Counted from the stretch's first letter, positions 28,367-37,174 are shown. The stretch: 64,000 bases of DNA from Streptomyces sp. BHT-5-2 (GCF_019774615.1 NZ_CP081497.1:1798001-1862000); one strand, 5' to 3'. The notes: generated by a model from the letters alone, not told the origin. Translations and numbers: made by a program.

Positions 28367-29076
28367 GCTGGCATCAGGAGCTGCTGGTCGGCTTCGACCT
28401 GGAGACCACGGGCACGGACGTCGAGCAGGACCGCGTCGTCACGGCCGCGCTGATCCGGCTGGAGGCGGACGGCCGGGTGGCCGGCGCACAGTCCTGGCTG
28501 CTCGATCCGGGCGTGCCGATTCCCGAGGAGGCCGCCCGCATCCACGGCATCTCGACCGCTCATGTCCAGGAGCACGGTCGGGCGCCGACGGGCTCCATAG
28601 CGGAGATCACTGAGGCACTGGCCGACGTCCTCCGGGCGGACATACCCCTGGTGGTGATGAACGCCCGCTACGACCTCTCACTGCTCGACCGCGAGTGCCG
28701 CCGTCACGGCGTGCCGCCCCTGACCGACCGGCTCGGCCGCCCGCCGTCCCCGGTCATCGACCCGCTCGTCCTCGACAAGCACGTCGACCGCTACCGCAAG
28801 GGCAAGCGCGCACTCCAGGCGCTCTGCGGGCACTACGGCGTACGGCTCGACGGCGCGCACGAGGCGGGGGCCGACGCGGCCGCCGCGGTCGGGGTGGCCC
28901 GTCGCATCGGCGAGAAGTACCCGGCCGTCGCGCTGCCCTCGCCGCGCGCCCTGCACACCCTCCAGGAGCAGGCCGCCGCCGAGCAGGCCGCCTCGTTCCA
29001 GGCGTATCTGCGCCGATCCGGCGACCCGGAGGCGAGAGTCGAGCCGGCCTGGCCGCTGATCCCGTATCAGCGCTGA
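28363..29076 (+). CDS. 3'-5' exonuclease, DnaQ/epsilon-like (DEDDh)
   Basis: 237 residues with the exonuclease motifs: ExoI FDLETTGTD (Asp/Glu), ExoII NARYDLSLL and ExoIII with HEAGADAAAAVGVA, in which the His and Asp of the DEDDh set are visible. It has no polymerase-associated extension, so it is a stand-alone proofreading- or RNase-T-like nuclease. The ATG at 28363 lies immediately before MSWHQELLVGFDLETTG. No strong ribosome-binding site of its own is seen, which fits coupling to the small ORF upstream. Confidence 0.9.
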   Translation: MSWHQELLVGFDLETTGTDVEQDRVVTAALIRLEADGRVAGAQSWLLDPGVPIPEEAARIHGISTAHVQEHGRAPTGSIAEITEALADVLRADIPLVVMNARYDLSLLDRECRRHGVPPLTDRLGRPPSPVIDPLVLDKHVDRYRKGKRALQALCGHYGVRLDGAHEAGADAAAAVGVARRIGEKYPAVALPSPRALHTLQEQAAAEQAASFQAYLRRSGDPEARVEPAWPLIPYQR

Positions 29077-29082
29077 CGGGGC

Positions 29083-29102
29083 GCGCGGCCCGTGGGCCGC
29101 GC
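29083..29102. terminator. Perfect 9-bp hairpin between convergent genes
   Basis: GCGCGGCCC (29083-29091) and GGGCCGCGC (29094-29102) pair across GT; in practice an 8-bp stem with a 4-nt loop. It fills the 34-bp gap between the exonuclease and phosphotransferase genes and is followed by CTTTC. Confidence 0.65.
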
Positions 29103-29110
29103 GGCCGCTT

Positions 29111-29998
29111 TCAGAACGGGTACCACCGGACCGCCGTGTCCTTCTCGCGCAGCGAGGCGACCCGGCGCTGGAACTCCTTGCGGGCCGCCGGGTTCCCGGG
29201 TGCGTGCTGCGAGACCCAGGCGCAGCTCGCGGTCTCCCGGGACCCGCGCAGGACGGCGCAGCCCTCCCAGTCCCGGACGTCCCAGCCGTACACCGACACA
29301 AAGGCCTCATAGGCGTCCACGCCCAGCCCGTAGCGGTCCCGGCTCAGCGCCATCGCCACCAGGTCGTGCTCGCGCAGATCGGAGGAGAAGGTCTCCAGGT
29401 CGACGAGGACCGGCCCGTCGGGCCCGATGTGGACGTTGCGGGGCAGCGCGTCGCCGTGGATCGGTCCGCGCGGCAGATGCGGCTCCAGCGCCGTCGCGGC
29501 CAGCGCGAAGGCGTCCCGCCGTCCGCGCAGATACTCCGCGTCGGCCGGCGACACCGCGTCGCCGGCCAGCCGCAGCCACCGCTCCACACCGTCCAGCAAC
29601 TCCCGCCGGGGCAGCGCGAACGGCGGCTCGGGGAGCGCGTGGACGCGCCGGAGCAGCTCGGCCAGGTCCTGCGGCGCCGCGGGCCGGACGGCCTCGGGCA
29701 GCTGCCGCCAGTAGGTCACGGGGTGCCCGTCGACGAGCCGGGCGGCCGGCTCCGCGGCCCGCACCGCCGGGACGCCCTCGGCCGCCAGCCACTGGGCCAC
29801 CACCAGTTCCCGCTCGGCGCGCGCGAGCAGTTCGGGGCTGCGGCCGACCCGTACGACGACGCCGCGCTCCTCCAGCGCGAAGACGGCGTTCTCGCCGAGC
29901 GCGAGCAGCCGGGCGTCCGCCGCCGCCTCCGGGTGCCCGGCCGCGGCCAGCACCTCCCGGGCGCGCGCCTCGGTGAAGGCGGTGCGGGGTTCGGTCAT
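29111..29998 (-). CDS. Aminoglycoside phosphotransferase (APH)-like protein
   Basis: 295 residues of the APH/choline-kinase fold. The Brenner loop is IHGDALPRNVHIG and the metal-binding Asp is in VLVDLETFSSD; the N-lobe has LALGENAVFALEERGVVVRVG. Such proteins phosphorylate small hydroxylated molecules (antibiotics, fructosamines, homoserine), and the substrate here cannot be inferred. The ATG at 29998 has a strong GGAGGCAACCC upstream. Confidence 0.9.
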   Translation of the reverse strand: MTEPRTAFTEARAREVLAAAGHPEAAADARLLALGENAVFALEERGVVVRVGRSPELLARAERELVVAQWLAAEGVPAVRAAEPAARLVDGHPVTYWRQLPEAVRPAAPQDLAELLRRVHALPEPPFALPRRELLDGVERWLRLAGDAVSPADAEYLRGRRDAFALAATALEPHLPRGPIHGDALPRNVHIGPDGPVLVDLETFSSDLREHDLVAMALSRDRYGLGVDAYEAFVSVYGWDVRDWEGCAVLRGSRETASCAWVSQHAPGNPAARKEFQRRVASLREKDTAVRWYPF

Positions 29999-30577
29999 CG
30001 GGTTGCCTCCTGAGGTGCGTTCTCCCGCCCAGTCTCGCAGGTACCGGCCGGCACCCCGGCGCCCGTCGGCCCGGCGTCGGTCCGTCCGACGTCTCAACTG
30101 CCCGCCGTGGAAGGGGCGTTGCCGGGGGAGGGGTGACCGCTTGCCGGCGCTCGGGGCCGGTGGCGTTCGGGCCCTCGTCGACCGTCATCGGATGGAAGGT
30201 GCCGCAGGGCCGGCGGGCCCGCGAGGCACGTCGAGGTGCATCCTTCGCTGAAGTAACCGCCGGTATGGGGATCTTGCGAGGCGCGAGCATGCCACAGCAG
30301 GACAGTTGAACGAGCAAACGAATCGTCAGCTGTCTCCCTTCGTTGCGTAAATGTAAACGGAGTTGAGTCGCCGTCCGTCAACTCCCTCGTTCGCTTTGCC
30401 TGCTTCTGCGGGCTTTTGCATTTATGGAGGGTTGTTGTGAATCTCACACGGCTCGGCGGCCCTTGAATTGCACTCGTCAATCCGACAGGGTTTCGAACCA
30501 GCCCGGTCCGGATCTTCGGGTCCTGCGGGCCATACGCAACGCTTCCCCCCACACCACGAACGAGGAGAACCCTCGCC
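29999..30577. promoter_or_regulatory. 579-bp regulatory region upstream of the secreted protease
   Basis: No gene seen. From 30290 to 30480 the sequence is strikingly AT-rich for this genome. It holds GGAGTTGA-N11-TCAACTCC (30359-30385), a perfect 8-bp inverted repeat, and TGTGA-ATC-TCACA (30436-30448). These look like operator sites for a regulated extracellular protease. A GAGGAGAA ribosome-binding site lies just before the ATG. Confidence 0.55.
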
Positions 30578-31789
30578 ATGGCTCATAAGCGTTCCAGCAA
30601 GAAGCGGCTCGTGACGGCGATATCAGCCGCCGTCGCCGCTACTGGTATCGCCGCCGTCACCGCGGTCACCGCGGGCGCTTCGCCCGCCGCCGAGGGCAGG
30701 ATCTACGGCGCCGAGGCCAAGGGCGCCGTCAAGGGCAGCTACATCGTGATGCTGAAGAAGACCGCTTCGGTGCGCGCCGCCGAGAGCGGCGACCTCGCCG
30801 CGAAGTACGGCGGCAAGGTCAAGCGGACCTTCACCTCCGCCATCGACGGCTTCTCGACCACCGGCATGTCCGCCGAGGACGCCAAGCGCCTCGCCGCCGA
30901 CCCGGCCGTCGACAAGGTCGTCCAGAACCACACCTTCCACGTCGACGGCACCCAGGAGAACCCGCCGTCGTGGGGCCTGGACCGTATCGACCAGACGGAC
31001 ACCAAGGGCGACGGCAAGTACAACTACCCGGACAGCGCGGGCGACGGCGTCACCGCCTACGTCATCGACACCGGTATCCACATCAGCCACAAGGACTTCG
31101 GCGGCCGCGCCTCCTACGGCTTCAACGCGATCGACAACAGCAACAAGGCCGAGGACGACAACGGCCACGGCACCCACGTCTCCGGCACCATCGGCGGCAC
31201 CGCCCACGGCGTCGCCAAGAAGGTCAAGCTGGTCGCCGTCAAGGTGCTCGACGGGCAGGGCTCCGGCAGCACCGAGCAGGTCGTCGCGGGCATCGACTGG
31301 GTCACCAAGAACCACAAGGGCCCCTCGGTCGCCAACATGTCGCTCGGCGGCGGCGCCGACGAGGCGCTCGACGCGGCGGTGAAGAAGGCCATCGACTCCG
31401 GTGTCACCTTCGGCGTGGCGGCCGGCAACGAGTCCACCGACGCGGGCCAGGGCTCCCCGGCGCGGGTCAAGGAGGCCATCACGGTCGCCTCCAGCACCAA
31501 GGACGACCAGCAGTCCGACTTCTCCAACTACGGCAGCGTCGTGGACCTCTATGCTCCGGGCTCCGACATCACCTCGGACTGGAACGGCAGCGACGACGCC
31601 ACCAAGACCATCTCCGGTACGTCGATGGCGACCCCGCACGTCGTGGGTGCCGCCGCGGTCTACCTGGCCGACCACAAGGACGCCAAGCCGGCCGACGTGG
31701 AGAAGGCGCTGACGGACGGGGCCACCCCGGACAAGATCAGCAACCCGGGCCAGGGCACGCCCAACAAGCTGCTGAAGATCGTGAAGTAG
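30578..31789 (+). CDS. Secreted S8-family (proteinase K-like) serine protease
   Basis: 403 residues. Signal peptide (KRSSKKR, then a hydrophobic stretch 11-33, cleavage near AGASPA), I9 inhibitor propeptide (SYIVMLKK to about 122) and a subtilase domain with Asp164 (VIDTGI), His197 (NGHGTH), oxyanion Asn284 (AAGNES) and Ser349 (GTSMATPH). Maturation should cleave near residue 123. The cysteine pair common in Streptomyces and Vibrio relatives (DAC...YGSC) is replaced by DAG...YGSV, so that disulfide is absent. It is exported and then self-processed; a strong terminator follows. Confidence 0.96.
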   Translation: MAHKRSSKKRLVTAISAAVAATGIAAVTAVTAGASPAAEGRIYGAEAKGAVKGSYIVMLKKTASVRAAESGDLAAKYGGKVKRTFTSAIDGFSTTGMSAEDAKRLAADPAVDKVVQNHTFHVDGTQENPPSWGLDRIDQTDTKGDGKYNYPDSAGDGVTAYVIDTGIHISHKDFGGRASYGFNAIDNSNKAEDDNGHGTHVSGTIGGTAHGVAKKVKLVAVKVLDGQGSGSTEQVVAGIDWVTKNHKGPSVANMSLGGGADEALDAAVKKAIDSGVTFGVAAGNESTDAGQGSPARVKEAITVASSTKDDQQSDFSNYGSVVDLYAPGSDITSDWNGSDDATKTISGTSMATPHVVGAAAVYLADHKDAKPADVEKALTDGATPDKISNPGQGTPNKLLKIVK

Positions 31790-31811
31790 CCGCTCGGGCC
31801 ACTCGGTTCGC

Positions 31812-31856
31812 ACGCCGGCCGTCGCGCTCGCCCCCACGGGGCGCGGCGGCCGGCGT
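31812..31856 (+). terminator. Rho-independent-type hairpin after the protease gene
   Basis: ACGCCGGCCG (31812-31821) pairs with CGGCCGGCGT (31847-31856) and the stem continues six more pairs inward (one G.U). It lies 22 bp downstream of the protease stop. Confidence 0.75.
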
Positions 31857-31898
31857 CGCCGTGCCCGGGCCGCCCAACCCCCCTTGCCCCGCGGCGGG

Positions 31899-31907
31899 TT
31901 ATCCACA
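31899..31907. other. Isolated DnaA-box sequence
   Basis: TTATCCACA at 31899-31907 is an exact match to the strong DnaA box. Only one copy was noticed here, so this is not an origin; it may be chance or a DnaA-titration/regulatory site. Confidence 0.3.
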
Positions 31908-31958
31908 GGAGGCTCCCTCCGGAACCGTGGACTGCCGGGTGTGACTACCGTCGGAGAC

Positions 31959-32210
31959 ATGCACGGAGTCACGCCGATTCTCGGCATCAGCACCATCGTC
32001 TACGGATTCATCGGACTGGTCTGCGTCGTCGCCGGCGCGGTCCGCAGGACAGGGGGGAGCCCGCCATGCACACCGTCACCGTCATCGTCCCGGCCCACAA
32101 CGAAGAGGAGGGCCTGCCGGCCACGCTGGCGTCCCTCGCCCGGCAAACCGTCCCGCCCGACCGGATCCTGGTCGTCGACGACGCCTCCACCGACCGCACC
32201 GGCGAGGTAG
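31959..32210 (+). CDS. Possible small membrane protein overlapping the glycosyltransferase start
   Basis: The first 30 codons encode one clean transmembrane helix (ILGISTIVYGFIGLVCVVAG) ending in ARG residues. After about codon 36 the frame overlaps the glycosyltransferase gene and becomes Ser/Pro/Arg-rich shadow sequence, up to a stop at 32210. The helix lies where processive GT2 enzymes normally have their N-terminal membrane segment, but one frame away. It may be a small protein, a frameshifted N-terminus, or a slippage product; a GGGGGG run lies at 32054-32059. Confidence 0.35.
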   Translation: MHGVTPILGISTIVYGFIGLVCVVAGAVRRTGGSPPCTPSPSSSRPTTKRRACRPRWRPSPGKPSRPTGSWSSTTPPPTAPAR

Positions 32211-33154
32211 CCGCCGCACACGGCGTCACGGTGCTCCGCCCACCGCGCAACCTCGGCAGCAAGGCCCGGGCACAGAACTACGCCCTGCCGCGGTGCACCA
32301 CCGACCTCGTCCTGGCCGTCGACGCCGACACCGTCCTCGCCCCGGACTACCTCGAACGGGTCCTGCCGGCCTTCGACGACCCCGCGGTCGCCGTCGCCGC
32401 GGGCACGGTCCGCACCCGACACACCCGCACGGTCTGGGAGCGGGGCCGCTCCACCGAGTACCTCTTCGGATTCCACTTCCACCGACCCATCCAGGCTCTC
32501 GCCGACAGTCCCATGGTCTGCTCCGGCTGCTGCTCGGTCTTCCGCCGCGAGGAGTTGGCGGCCTGCGGCGGATTCCCCGAGCGCACCATCGTCGAGGACA
32601 TGGACTACACCTGGTCCCGGCAGATCGCCGGCCGTCGCGCGGTGTACGTCTCCGACGCGGTCGCCCTCGCCGCCGACCCGGAGAACCTCACCTACTTCCG
32701 CAAACAGGTCAAGCGCTGGATGGCCGGCTTCTGCCAGAACGTCCGGCTCCACCTCGGCCCGCTCCTCGTCCGCAAACCCCTGCTGGCGGTCTGGGTGCTG
32801 CTCGCGCTCTTCGAGATCGTCACCGCTCCGCTGTGGTGGGTCACCCCGTTCGTGCTCACCGCGACGACGGGGGTGTCACCGCCGGCCGCCCTCGTGTGGT
32901 GGGCCGGGTCCGACCTCCTGATGACGCTGCCACCACTGGTGTACGCCGCCCGGCGCCGCAGACTGCCCCTGTGGGGCGTGCTGGTGAACATCCCGTGCGC
33001 CTACGCCACCAAGGCGGTCAACGTCGTCTACGCCTGGAAGGCCCTGGTCGTGGAGCTGTTGCTGGTGCCCCTGCACCTGGCGCGGGGGCTCACGGTCTAT
33101 GAGAAGGGGCGCGCCGACACACCCTCGGGGAGGGCGGTCGCCATGGTGACGTGA
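32066..33154 (+). CDS. Processive family-2 glycosyltransferase (membrane)
   Basis: 362 residues. GT-A domain with VTVIVPAHNEEEGLP, the substrate motif AVDADTVLAPD, catalytic TIVEDMDYTW and the QxxRW-type motif KQVKRWMAG, as in cellulose, hyaluronan and poly-GlcNAc synthases. Three to four hydrophobic helices follow (about 235-340). Such enzymes polymerise a sugar while moving the chain across the membrane; the product is unknown. The ATG at 32066 has an AGGGGGGAG ribosome-binding site. It lacks the N-terminal membrane helix of relatives unless the ORF upstream supplies it. Confidence 0.88.
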   Translation: MHTVTVIVPAHNEEEGLPATLASLARQTVPPDRILVVDDASTDRTGEVAAAHGVTVLRPPRNLGSKARAQNYALPRCTTDLVLAVDADTVLAPDYLERVLPAFDDPAVAVAAGTVRTRHTRTVWERGRSTEYLFGFHFHRPIQALADSPMVCSGCCSVFRREELAACGGFPERTIVEDMDYTWSRQIAGRRAVYVSDAVALAADPENLTYFRKQVKRWMAGFCQNVRLHLGPLLVRKPLLAVWVLLALFEIVTAPLWWVTPFVLTATTGVSPPAALVWWAGSDLLMTLPPLVYAARRRRLPLWGVLVNIPCAYATKAVNVVYAWKALVVELLLVPLHLARGLTVYEKGRADTPSGRAVAMVT

Positions 33155-33186
33155 GCCGGGGCGGGGGCGCCGGCGGCGGTTGTGCC

Positions 33187-33990
33187 TCAGGCGGTGAGCG
33201 CCGTCGGGCCGCCCCGGGCACGGGCCCGGACGGCCTGGTCGTAGCGGCGCAGCAGCAGCCGGGCCAGCTCGGGGGCGGCGCCCAGCACGGGGGCGAGGAT
33301 GTCGGCACGGGCCTCGCGGGCATCGGCGGCGATCCGGTCCGGCAGAAAGCCCGGCGCGATGACGTACGGCGCGACGGCCACCCGCTGGGCGCCCTCGTCC
33401 CGCAGGGCCCGCACGGCGTCGGCCGTACGGGGCAGGGATGCGGAGGCGAACGCAGGTCGCACGGCACACCATTCGGCGGTGCGCCGCCACTCCCGCGCGA
33501 TTTCAGCGATCACTGCGATCGCCTCCGGGTCGGAGGAGCCCGCCGAGGCCAGTACGACCCCGGTCGAGCGGCGGTCTCCGGGCCGCAGCCCGGCCTCCTC
33601 CAGCCGACGCTCCAGGGCGTGGGTCAGGAGGAGGGAGGGGCCGAGCACGTCGGCCTGATGGATGGTCAGCCGGGGCAGCCGCGCGGCGGCCTCGCGCAGC
33701 ACCGCGGGGATGTCGGACTTCGCGTGGAAGGCGCGTGTGAGGAGGAGCGGAAGCGCCACCACGTGCCGTTGGCCCGCCCGTCGCCCGCCCTCGTGCCACC
33801 CCTCCGCCTCGGCCGCGAGGCGCTCCAACGCCCGGGGCACCCGGGGCGCGTTGAAGTCGAGATAGCCGACTTCCACGCGCAGCCCGGGCCGCAGCTTCCG
33901 GACCCGCGCGCACAGCGCGGTGACGGTCGCGGCGTGCCGTGGGTCGCGGCTGCCGTGGGCGATGACGAGGAGGGTGGGGGGTGTGCTCAT
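33187..33990 (-). CDS. Sirohydrochlorin chelatase (CbiX/SirB-like)
   Basis: 267 residues with two CbiX-like halves: LLVIAHGSRDPRH at the N-terminus, with the metal-binding His, and VAVAPYVIAPGFLPDRI in the second. It probably inserts iron into sirohydrochlorin to make siroheme, the cofactor of the sulfite reductase at the start of this operon. It is the last gene, starting 4 bp after the permease stop. A Streptomyces CbiX next to sulfate-reduction genes is a recurring arrangement. A cobalt chelatase role for B12 is the alternative. Confidence 0.88.
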   Translation of the reverse strand: MSTPPTLLVIAHGSRDPRHAATVTALCARVRKLRPGLRVEVGYLDFNAPRVPRALERLAAEAEGWHEGGRRAGQRHVVALPLLLTRAFHAKSDIPAVLREAAARLPRLTIHQADVLGPSLLLTHALERRLEEAGLRPGDRRSTGVVLASAGSSDPEAIAVIAEIAREWRRTAEWCAVRPAFASASLPRTADAVRALRDEGAQRVAVAPYVIAPGFLPDRIAADAREARADILAPVLGAAPELARLLLRRYDQAVRARARGGPTALTA

Positions 33991-33994
33991 GGTT

Positions 33995-35002
33995 TCAGCT
34001 CTTGACGAGGAGGCCGCGGCTGCGCAGCACCCGGCGCTCGATCGGGGCGAAGATCAACAGCTCGATACCGATGCCGACGATCAGGATCAGCAGGATCGCG
34101 GACAACACCCAGGACATGTCCTGGAGTTCCCGGCCCTGCTCCAGGAGCTGGCCCAGGCCGGTGCCGAGATCGGGCGCGTTGACGATGAGTTCGGCGGCCA
34201 TCAGAGAGCGCCAGGAGAAGGCCCAGCCCTGCTTGAGCCCGGCGAGGTAGCCGGGCAGCGCGGCCGGCAGCAGCACATGGCGGACGCCGGTCAGGCCGGT
34301 CGCGCCGATGCTGCGGCCGGCACGCAGATAGAGAGGAGAGATCTGGTCGACACCGGACACCAGCCCGTTGGCGATCGAGGGGACGGCCCCGAGCAGCACC
34401 ACCGCGTAGATGGTGGCGTCGCTCAGCCCGAACCAGATGATCGCCGCCGGGACCCAGGCCACCGAGGGGAGGGACTGCAGCCCGCTCAGGATCGGGCCGA
34501 TCGCGGCGCGCACGGGCCTGACGCGGGCCACGATCAGACCGAGCACCGTACCGATGGCGACCGACGCCACGAAGCCGAGGGCGCCGCGGGAGACGCTGGT
34601 CCACACGAAGCTCAGCAGGGTGCCCTCCAGCCACTTCTGCTGGAGCGAGCGGAAGACGTCGAGCGGGCTCGGCAGCAGATAGTGCGGCTTGAGCTGGAAG
34701 TGGTAGGCGAGCTGCCACAGCCCGAGCACGATCACGATCGCGATGAGGGGAGGGAACGCTTTTGACAGCGCGGTGCGCAGCCACGGCTGCCGGGCCACCA
34801 CGGTGGAGTCGAGCGCGTCGAGCCCGGCCTCCAGACCGGCGAGGTCTCCGGGGGCGGCGGCCTCGGTGCCGGTCCTGGTGGCCGCTTCGGGCCCGGAGGC
34901 GTCGTCGGCGTCCGGTGTGTCCGTGGCCGGGGCGGTGGACGGTCCGGTGGGGGCGTCGCCGGGGCTTCCCGCGGCGGCGGAGGCGGTCTCAGTGCTGGCC
35001 AT
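33995..35002 (-). CDS. Sulfonate/taurine-type ABC transporter permease (SsuC/TauC-like)
   Basis: About 335 residues. After a long Ala/Thr/Asp-rich N-terminal tail (to about residue 75) it has five to six membrane helices and the EAA-type loop (AGRSIGATGLTGVRHVLLPAALPGYLAGL). The ATG at 35002 overlaps the end of the ATPase gene by 14 nt. It works with the ATPase and the lipoprotein to import sulfonates or a related sulfur source. Context makes sulfate or sulfonate import for the cys genes most likely, though nitrate/bicarbonate members exist in the same family. Confidence 0.9.
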   Translation of the reverse strand: MASTETASAAAGSPGDAPTGPSTAPATDTPDADDASGPEAATRTGTEAAAPGDLAGLEAGLDALDSTVVARQPWLRTALSKAFPPLIAIVIVLGLWQLAYHFQLKPHYLLPSPLDVFRSLQQKWLEGTLLSFVWTSVSRGALGFVASVAIGTVLGLIVARVRPVRAAIGPILSGLQSLPSVAWVPAAIIWFGLSDATIYAVVLLGAVPSIANGLVSGVDQISPLYLRAGRSIGATGLTGVRHVLLPAALPGYLAGLKQGWAFSWRSLMAAELIVNAPDLGTGLGQLLEQGRELQDMSWVLSAILLILIVGIGIELLIFAPIERRVLRSRGLLVKS

Positions 35003-35813
35003 GGCGGCGGATCTCCCCACGGAGCTGCTCGGTGATCTCGACGGACAGGTCGGCGACCGCGGAGTCCTCGATGCGGCGCGGCTGGGGGATGTCCACCTGC
35101 CACTCCCGGGCGACCCGGCCGGGACGGGAGGAGAGCAGCACGACCCGTTCGCCGAGCCGCACCGCCTCCCGGACGTTGTGGGTGACGAAGAGGACGGAGA
35201 GGCTGCTTCCGGCGGAGCCGTCGGAGTTCTGGGTCTGCCAGATCCGGGTCAGCTCGTCGTGCAGCACATCGCGGGTGATCGCGTCGAGGGCGGCGAACGG
35301 CTCGTCCATCAGCAGCAGTCGGCTGTTCTGGGCCAGCGCCCGGGCCATCGCCACCCGCTGGCGCATCCCGCCGGACAGCTCGTGCACCCGCTTGCCGTAC
35401 GCGCCCTTGAGGCGGACGAGCTCCAGCAGCCGCTCGGCCTCCTCGCGGCGCTCCGCGCGCGGCACGCCGCGCAGCCGCAGCGCCAGTTCGATGTTGCGGC
35501 CCGCGGTCAGCCACGGGAACAGCGCGTGCTCCTGGAACATCAGCGCCGGCCGGCCGCCGGGCGTCTCGATGGTGCCGGAGGTCGGCTCGTCCAGACCGGC
35601 CACCAGGCCGAGCAGGGTGGACTTGCCGCACCCCGAGGCCCCCAGGAGGCAGACGAACGCGCCGGGGGCGACGTCGAGTTCGATGTCGTCGAGCACCTGC
35701 TGCCGCGCGCCGGGGCGGCCGAACGACTTCGAGACATGGTGGATGCGAGCGGCGTACGGACCGGCGGTGCCGGCGTCCGCCGGGGCGGGCTTGGTGAGCG
35801 TGCTGGTCGTCAT
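34989..35813 (-). CDS. Sulfonate/taurine-type ABC transporter ATP-binding protein (SsuB/TauB-like)
   Basis: About 274 residues, with Walker A GASGCGKSTLL, Q-loop FQEHALFPW, signature LSGGMRQRV, Walker B LLLMDEPFAALD and switch VLFVTHN. The FQEHALFPWLTAGRN pattern is typical of nitrate/sulfonate/taurine importers. The ATG at 35813 sits 8 nt after AGGAGG; a GTG three codons upstream (35822) overlaps that site. It lies between the substrate-binding protein and the permease. Confidence 0.92.
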   Translation of the reverse strand: MTTSTLTKPAPADAGTAGPYAARIHHVSKSFGRPGARQQVLDDIELDVAPGAFVCLLGASGCGKSTLLGLVAGLDEPTSGTIETPGGRPALMFQEHALFPWLTAGRNIELALRLRGVPRAERREEAERLLELVRLKGAYGKRVHELSGGMRQRVAMARALAQNSRLLLMDEPFAALDAITRDVLHDELTRIWQTQNSDGSAGSSLSVLFVTHNVREAVRLGERVVLLSSRPGRVAREWQVDIPQPRRIEDSAVADLSVEITEQLRGEIRRHGQH

Positions 35814-35847
35814 CGGTGTCACCTCCTGGGAGATCGGGGGGCCGGGG

Positions 35848-36957
35848 TCAGTTGCCGCCGAGGCCGGCGTCGTCGACCGGCGGCCTGCCCTCGGACTTGA
35901 GCACCTTGTTCAGCAGGGTGAGGTCGTAGATGCCCTTGAGGTCGGGCTTCTGCAGCAGCCCTGCCTTGACGGCGTGGTCCGCCTCCTCCTGGAGCGTGGC
36001 GGCCAGCGGGTCGTCGGTGATGTCGACGTTCTTGAACGCCGGGTCGATGACGCCGTCCGGGAGGGGCTTGCCGGCGATCGCGGGATCGGCGAGCTTCTCG
36101 TTGAGCGCCTTGACCGCCTCGGCGGGGTGCGACCGGATCCAGGCGTTGGTCGTCACCGAGGCGCGCAGCACCGCCTCGACCGCCTTCGGGTGCTCCTTGA
36201 GGAAGCGCTGCGAGACGATCACGTTGGTGATGACGAACTTGCCGTCCTTCCACAGTTTCTTCTCGTCCAGCAGCGGCTTGCCGCCCGCGGCGACGAGCTT
36301 GGAGGCGGTGGGCTCGGGGACCCAGGCACCGTCGATGCTGCCCTGCTTGAAGGCGGTGGGGACGACCTTGTTGTCGATGCGCTGGACGGTGACGTCGCCC
36401 TTGCCGCTGGTGGCGTCGACCTTGTAGCCCTTGCCGGAGAGGAAGTTCAGCAGGGCGACGTCCTGGGTGTTGCCCAGCTGCGGGGTGGCGATCGTCCTGC
36501 CCTTGAGGTCGTCCAGGCTCTTGATCTTCTTGGGGTCGACGATCAGCGAGACACCGCCGGAGGCCGAACCAGCGATGATCTTCAGGCTCTTGCCGTGCGA
36601 CTTCACATAGCCGTTGATCGCGGGGGAGGGGCCGATCCACCCGATGTCGATGGCGTTCGAGTTGAGCGCCTCGATCTCCGCGGGACCGGCGTTGAAGACC
36701 GAGGACTTCACCGCGGTGCCGCCCAGCTCCTTCTGGAACTGGCCGGTCCGCAGGCCGATCAGCGGTGTGGCATGGGTGGTGTTGCCGAAGAATCCGATCT
36801 TGACCTGGTCGAGCCCGTCGACCTTGGGCCCCTTCGGGGCGACGGAGGCCGCGGTGTCCTTGGGGGCCTGCGAGCCGTAGCCGCAGGCGCCCAGCGCGGC
36901 GGTCAGCAACGGGACGGTGGCGGCGGCCGCCAGGAGGCGATGACGAACGGCAGACAC
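35848..36957 (-). CDS. Sulfonate/taurine-type ABC transporter substrate-binding lipoprotein (SsuA-like)
   Basis: 369 residues. The signal peptide ends in lipobox LGAC with Cys25, so it is a membrane-anchored lipoprotein. The mature domain has the SsuA/NMT1 pattern (KIGFFGNTTHATPLIGLRTGQF, LNSNAIDIGWIGPSPAINGY, AFKQGSIDGAWVPEP). It captures sulfonate or a similar small anion outside the cell. It is transcribed 217 bp downstream of cysN, the largest gap in the operon, where an internal promoter may lie. Confidence 0.92.
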   Translation of the reverse strand: MSAVRHRLLAAAATVPLLTAALGACGYGSQAPKDTAASVAPKGPKVDGLDQVKIGFFGNTTHATPLIGLRTGQFQKELGGTAVKSSVFNAGPAEIEALNSNAIDIGWIGPSPAINGYVKSHGKSLKIIAGSASGGVSLIVDPKKIKSLDDLKGRTIATPQLGNTQDVALLNFLSGKGYKVDATSGKGDVTVQRIDNKVVPTAFKQGSIDGAWVPEPTASKLVAAGGKPLLDEKKLWKDGKFVITNVIVSQRFLKEHPKAVEAVLRASVTTNAWIRSHPAEAVKALNEKLADPAIAGKPLPDGVIDPAFKNVDITDDPLAATLQEEADHAVKAGLLQKPDLKGIYDLTLLNKVLKSEGRPPVDDAGLGGN

Positions 36958-37174
36958 GGGAGGTGTTCCTCTCGGAGGGCCGGGGCGGTACGCGCCTCGC
37001 TAAGGGGGCGCGCCCGCCGAAAGGGTGGAACTGCGGAAGGGGGACGTGGGGGGTACGCGGTCGGGTCCGGTCAGCACACACATCGGCCGACTCCGCCCTG
37101 GCCGCTCCCGAGGGCCCCGCTGCCGACGCGGCCCCCCTCCTTCGCGAAGGTCGAGAACATGTCCCTGAGCATGA

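Noticed and set aside
29111..29998. Aminoglycoside-resistance gene
   Set aside because: The APH fold is present but members of this branch have many substrates; nothing in the sequence or context points to an aminoglycoside.
31899..31907. DnaA box as a sign of a replication origin
   Set aside because: Only one TTATCCACA copy was noticed and no dnaA or dnaN gene is nearby. Treated as an isolated match.
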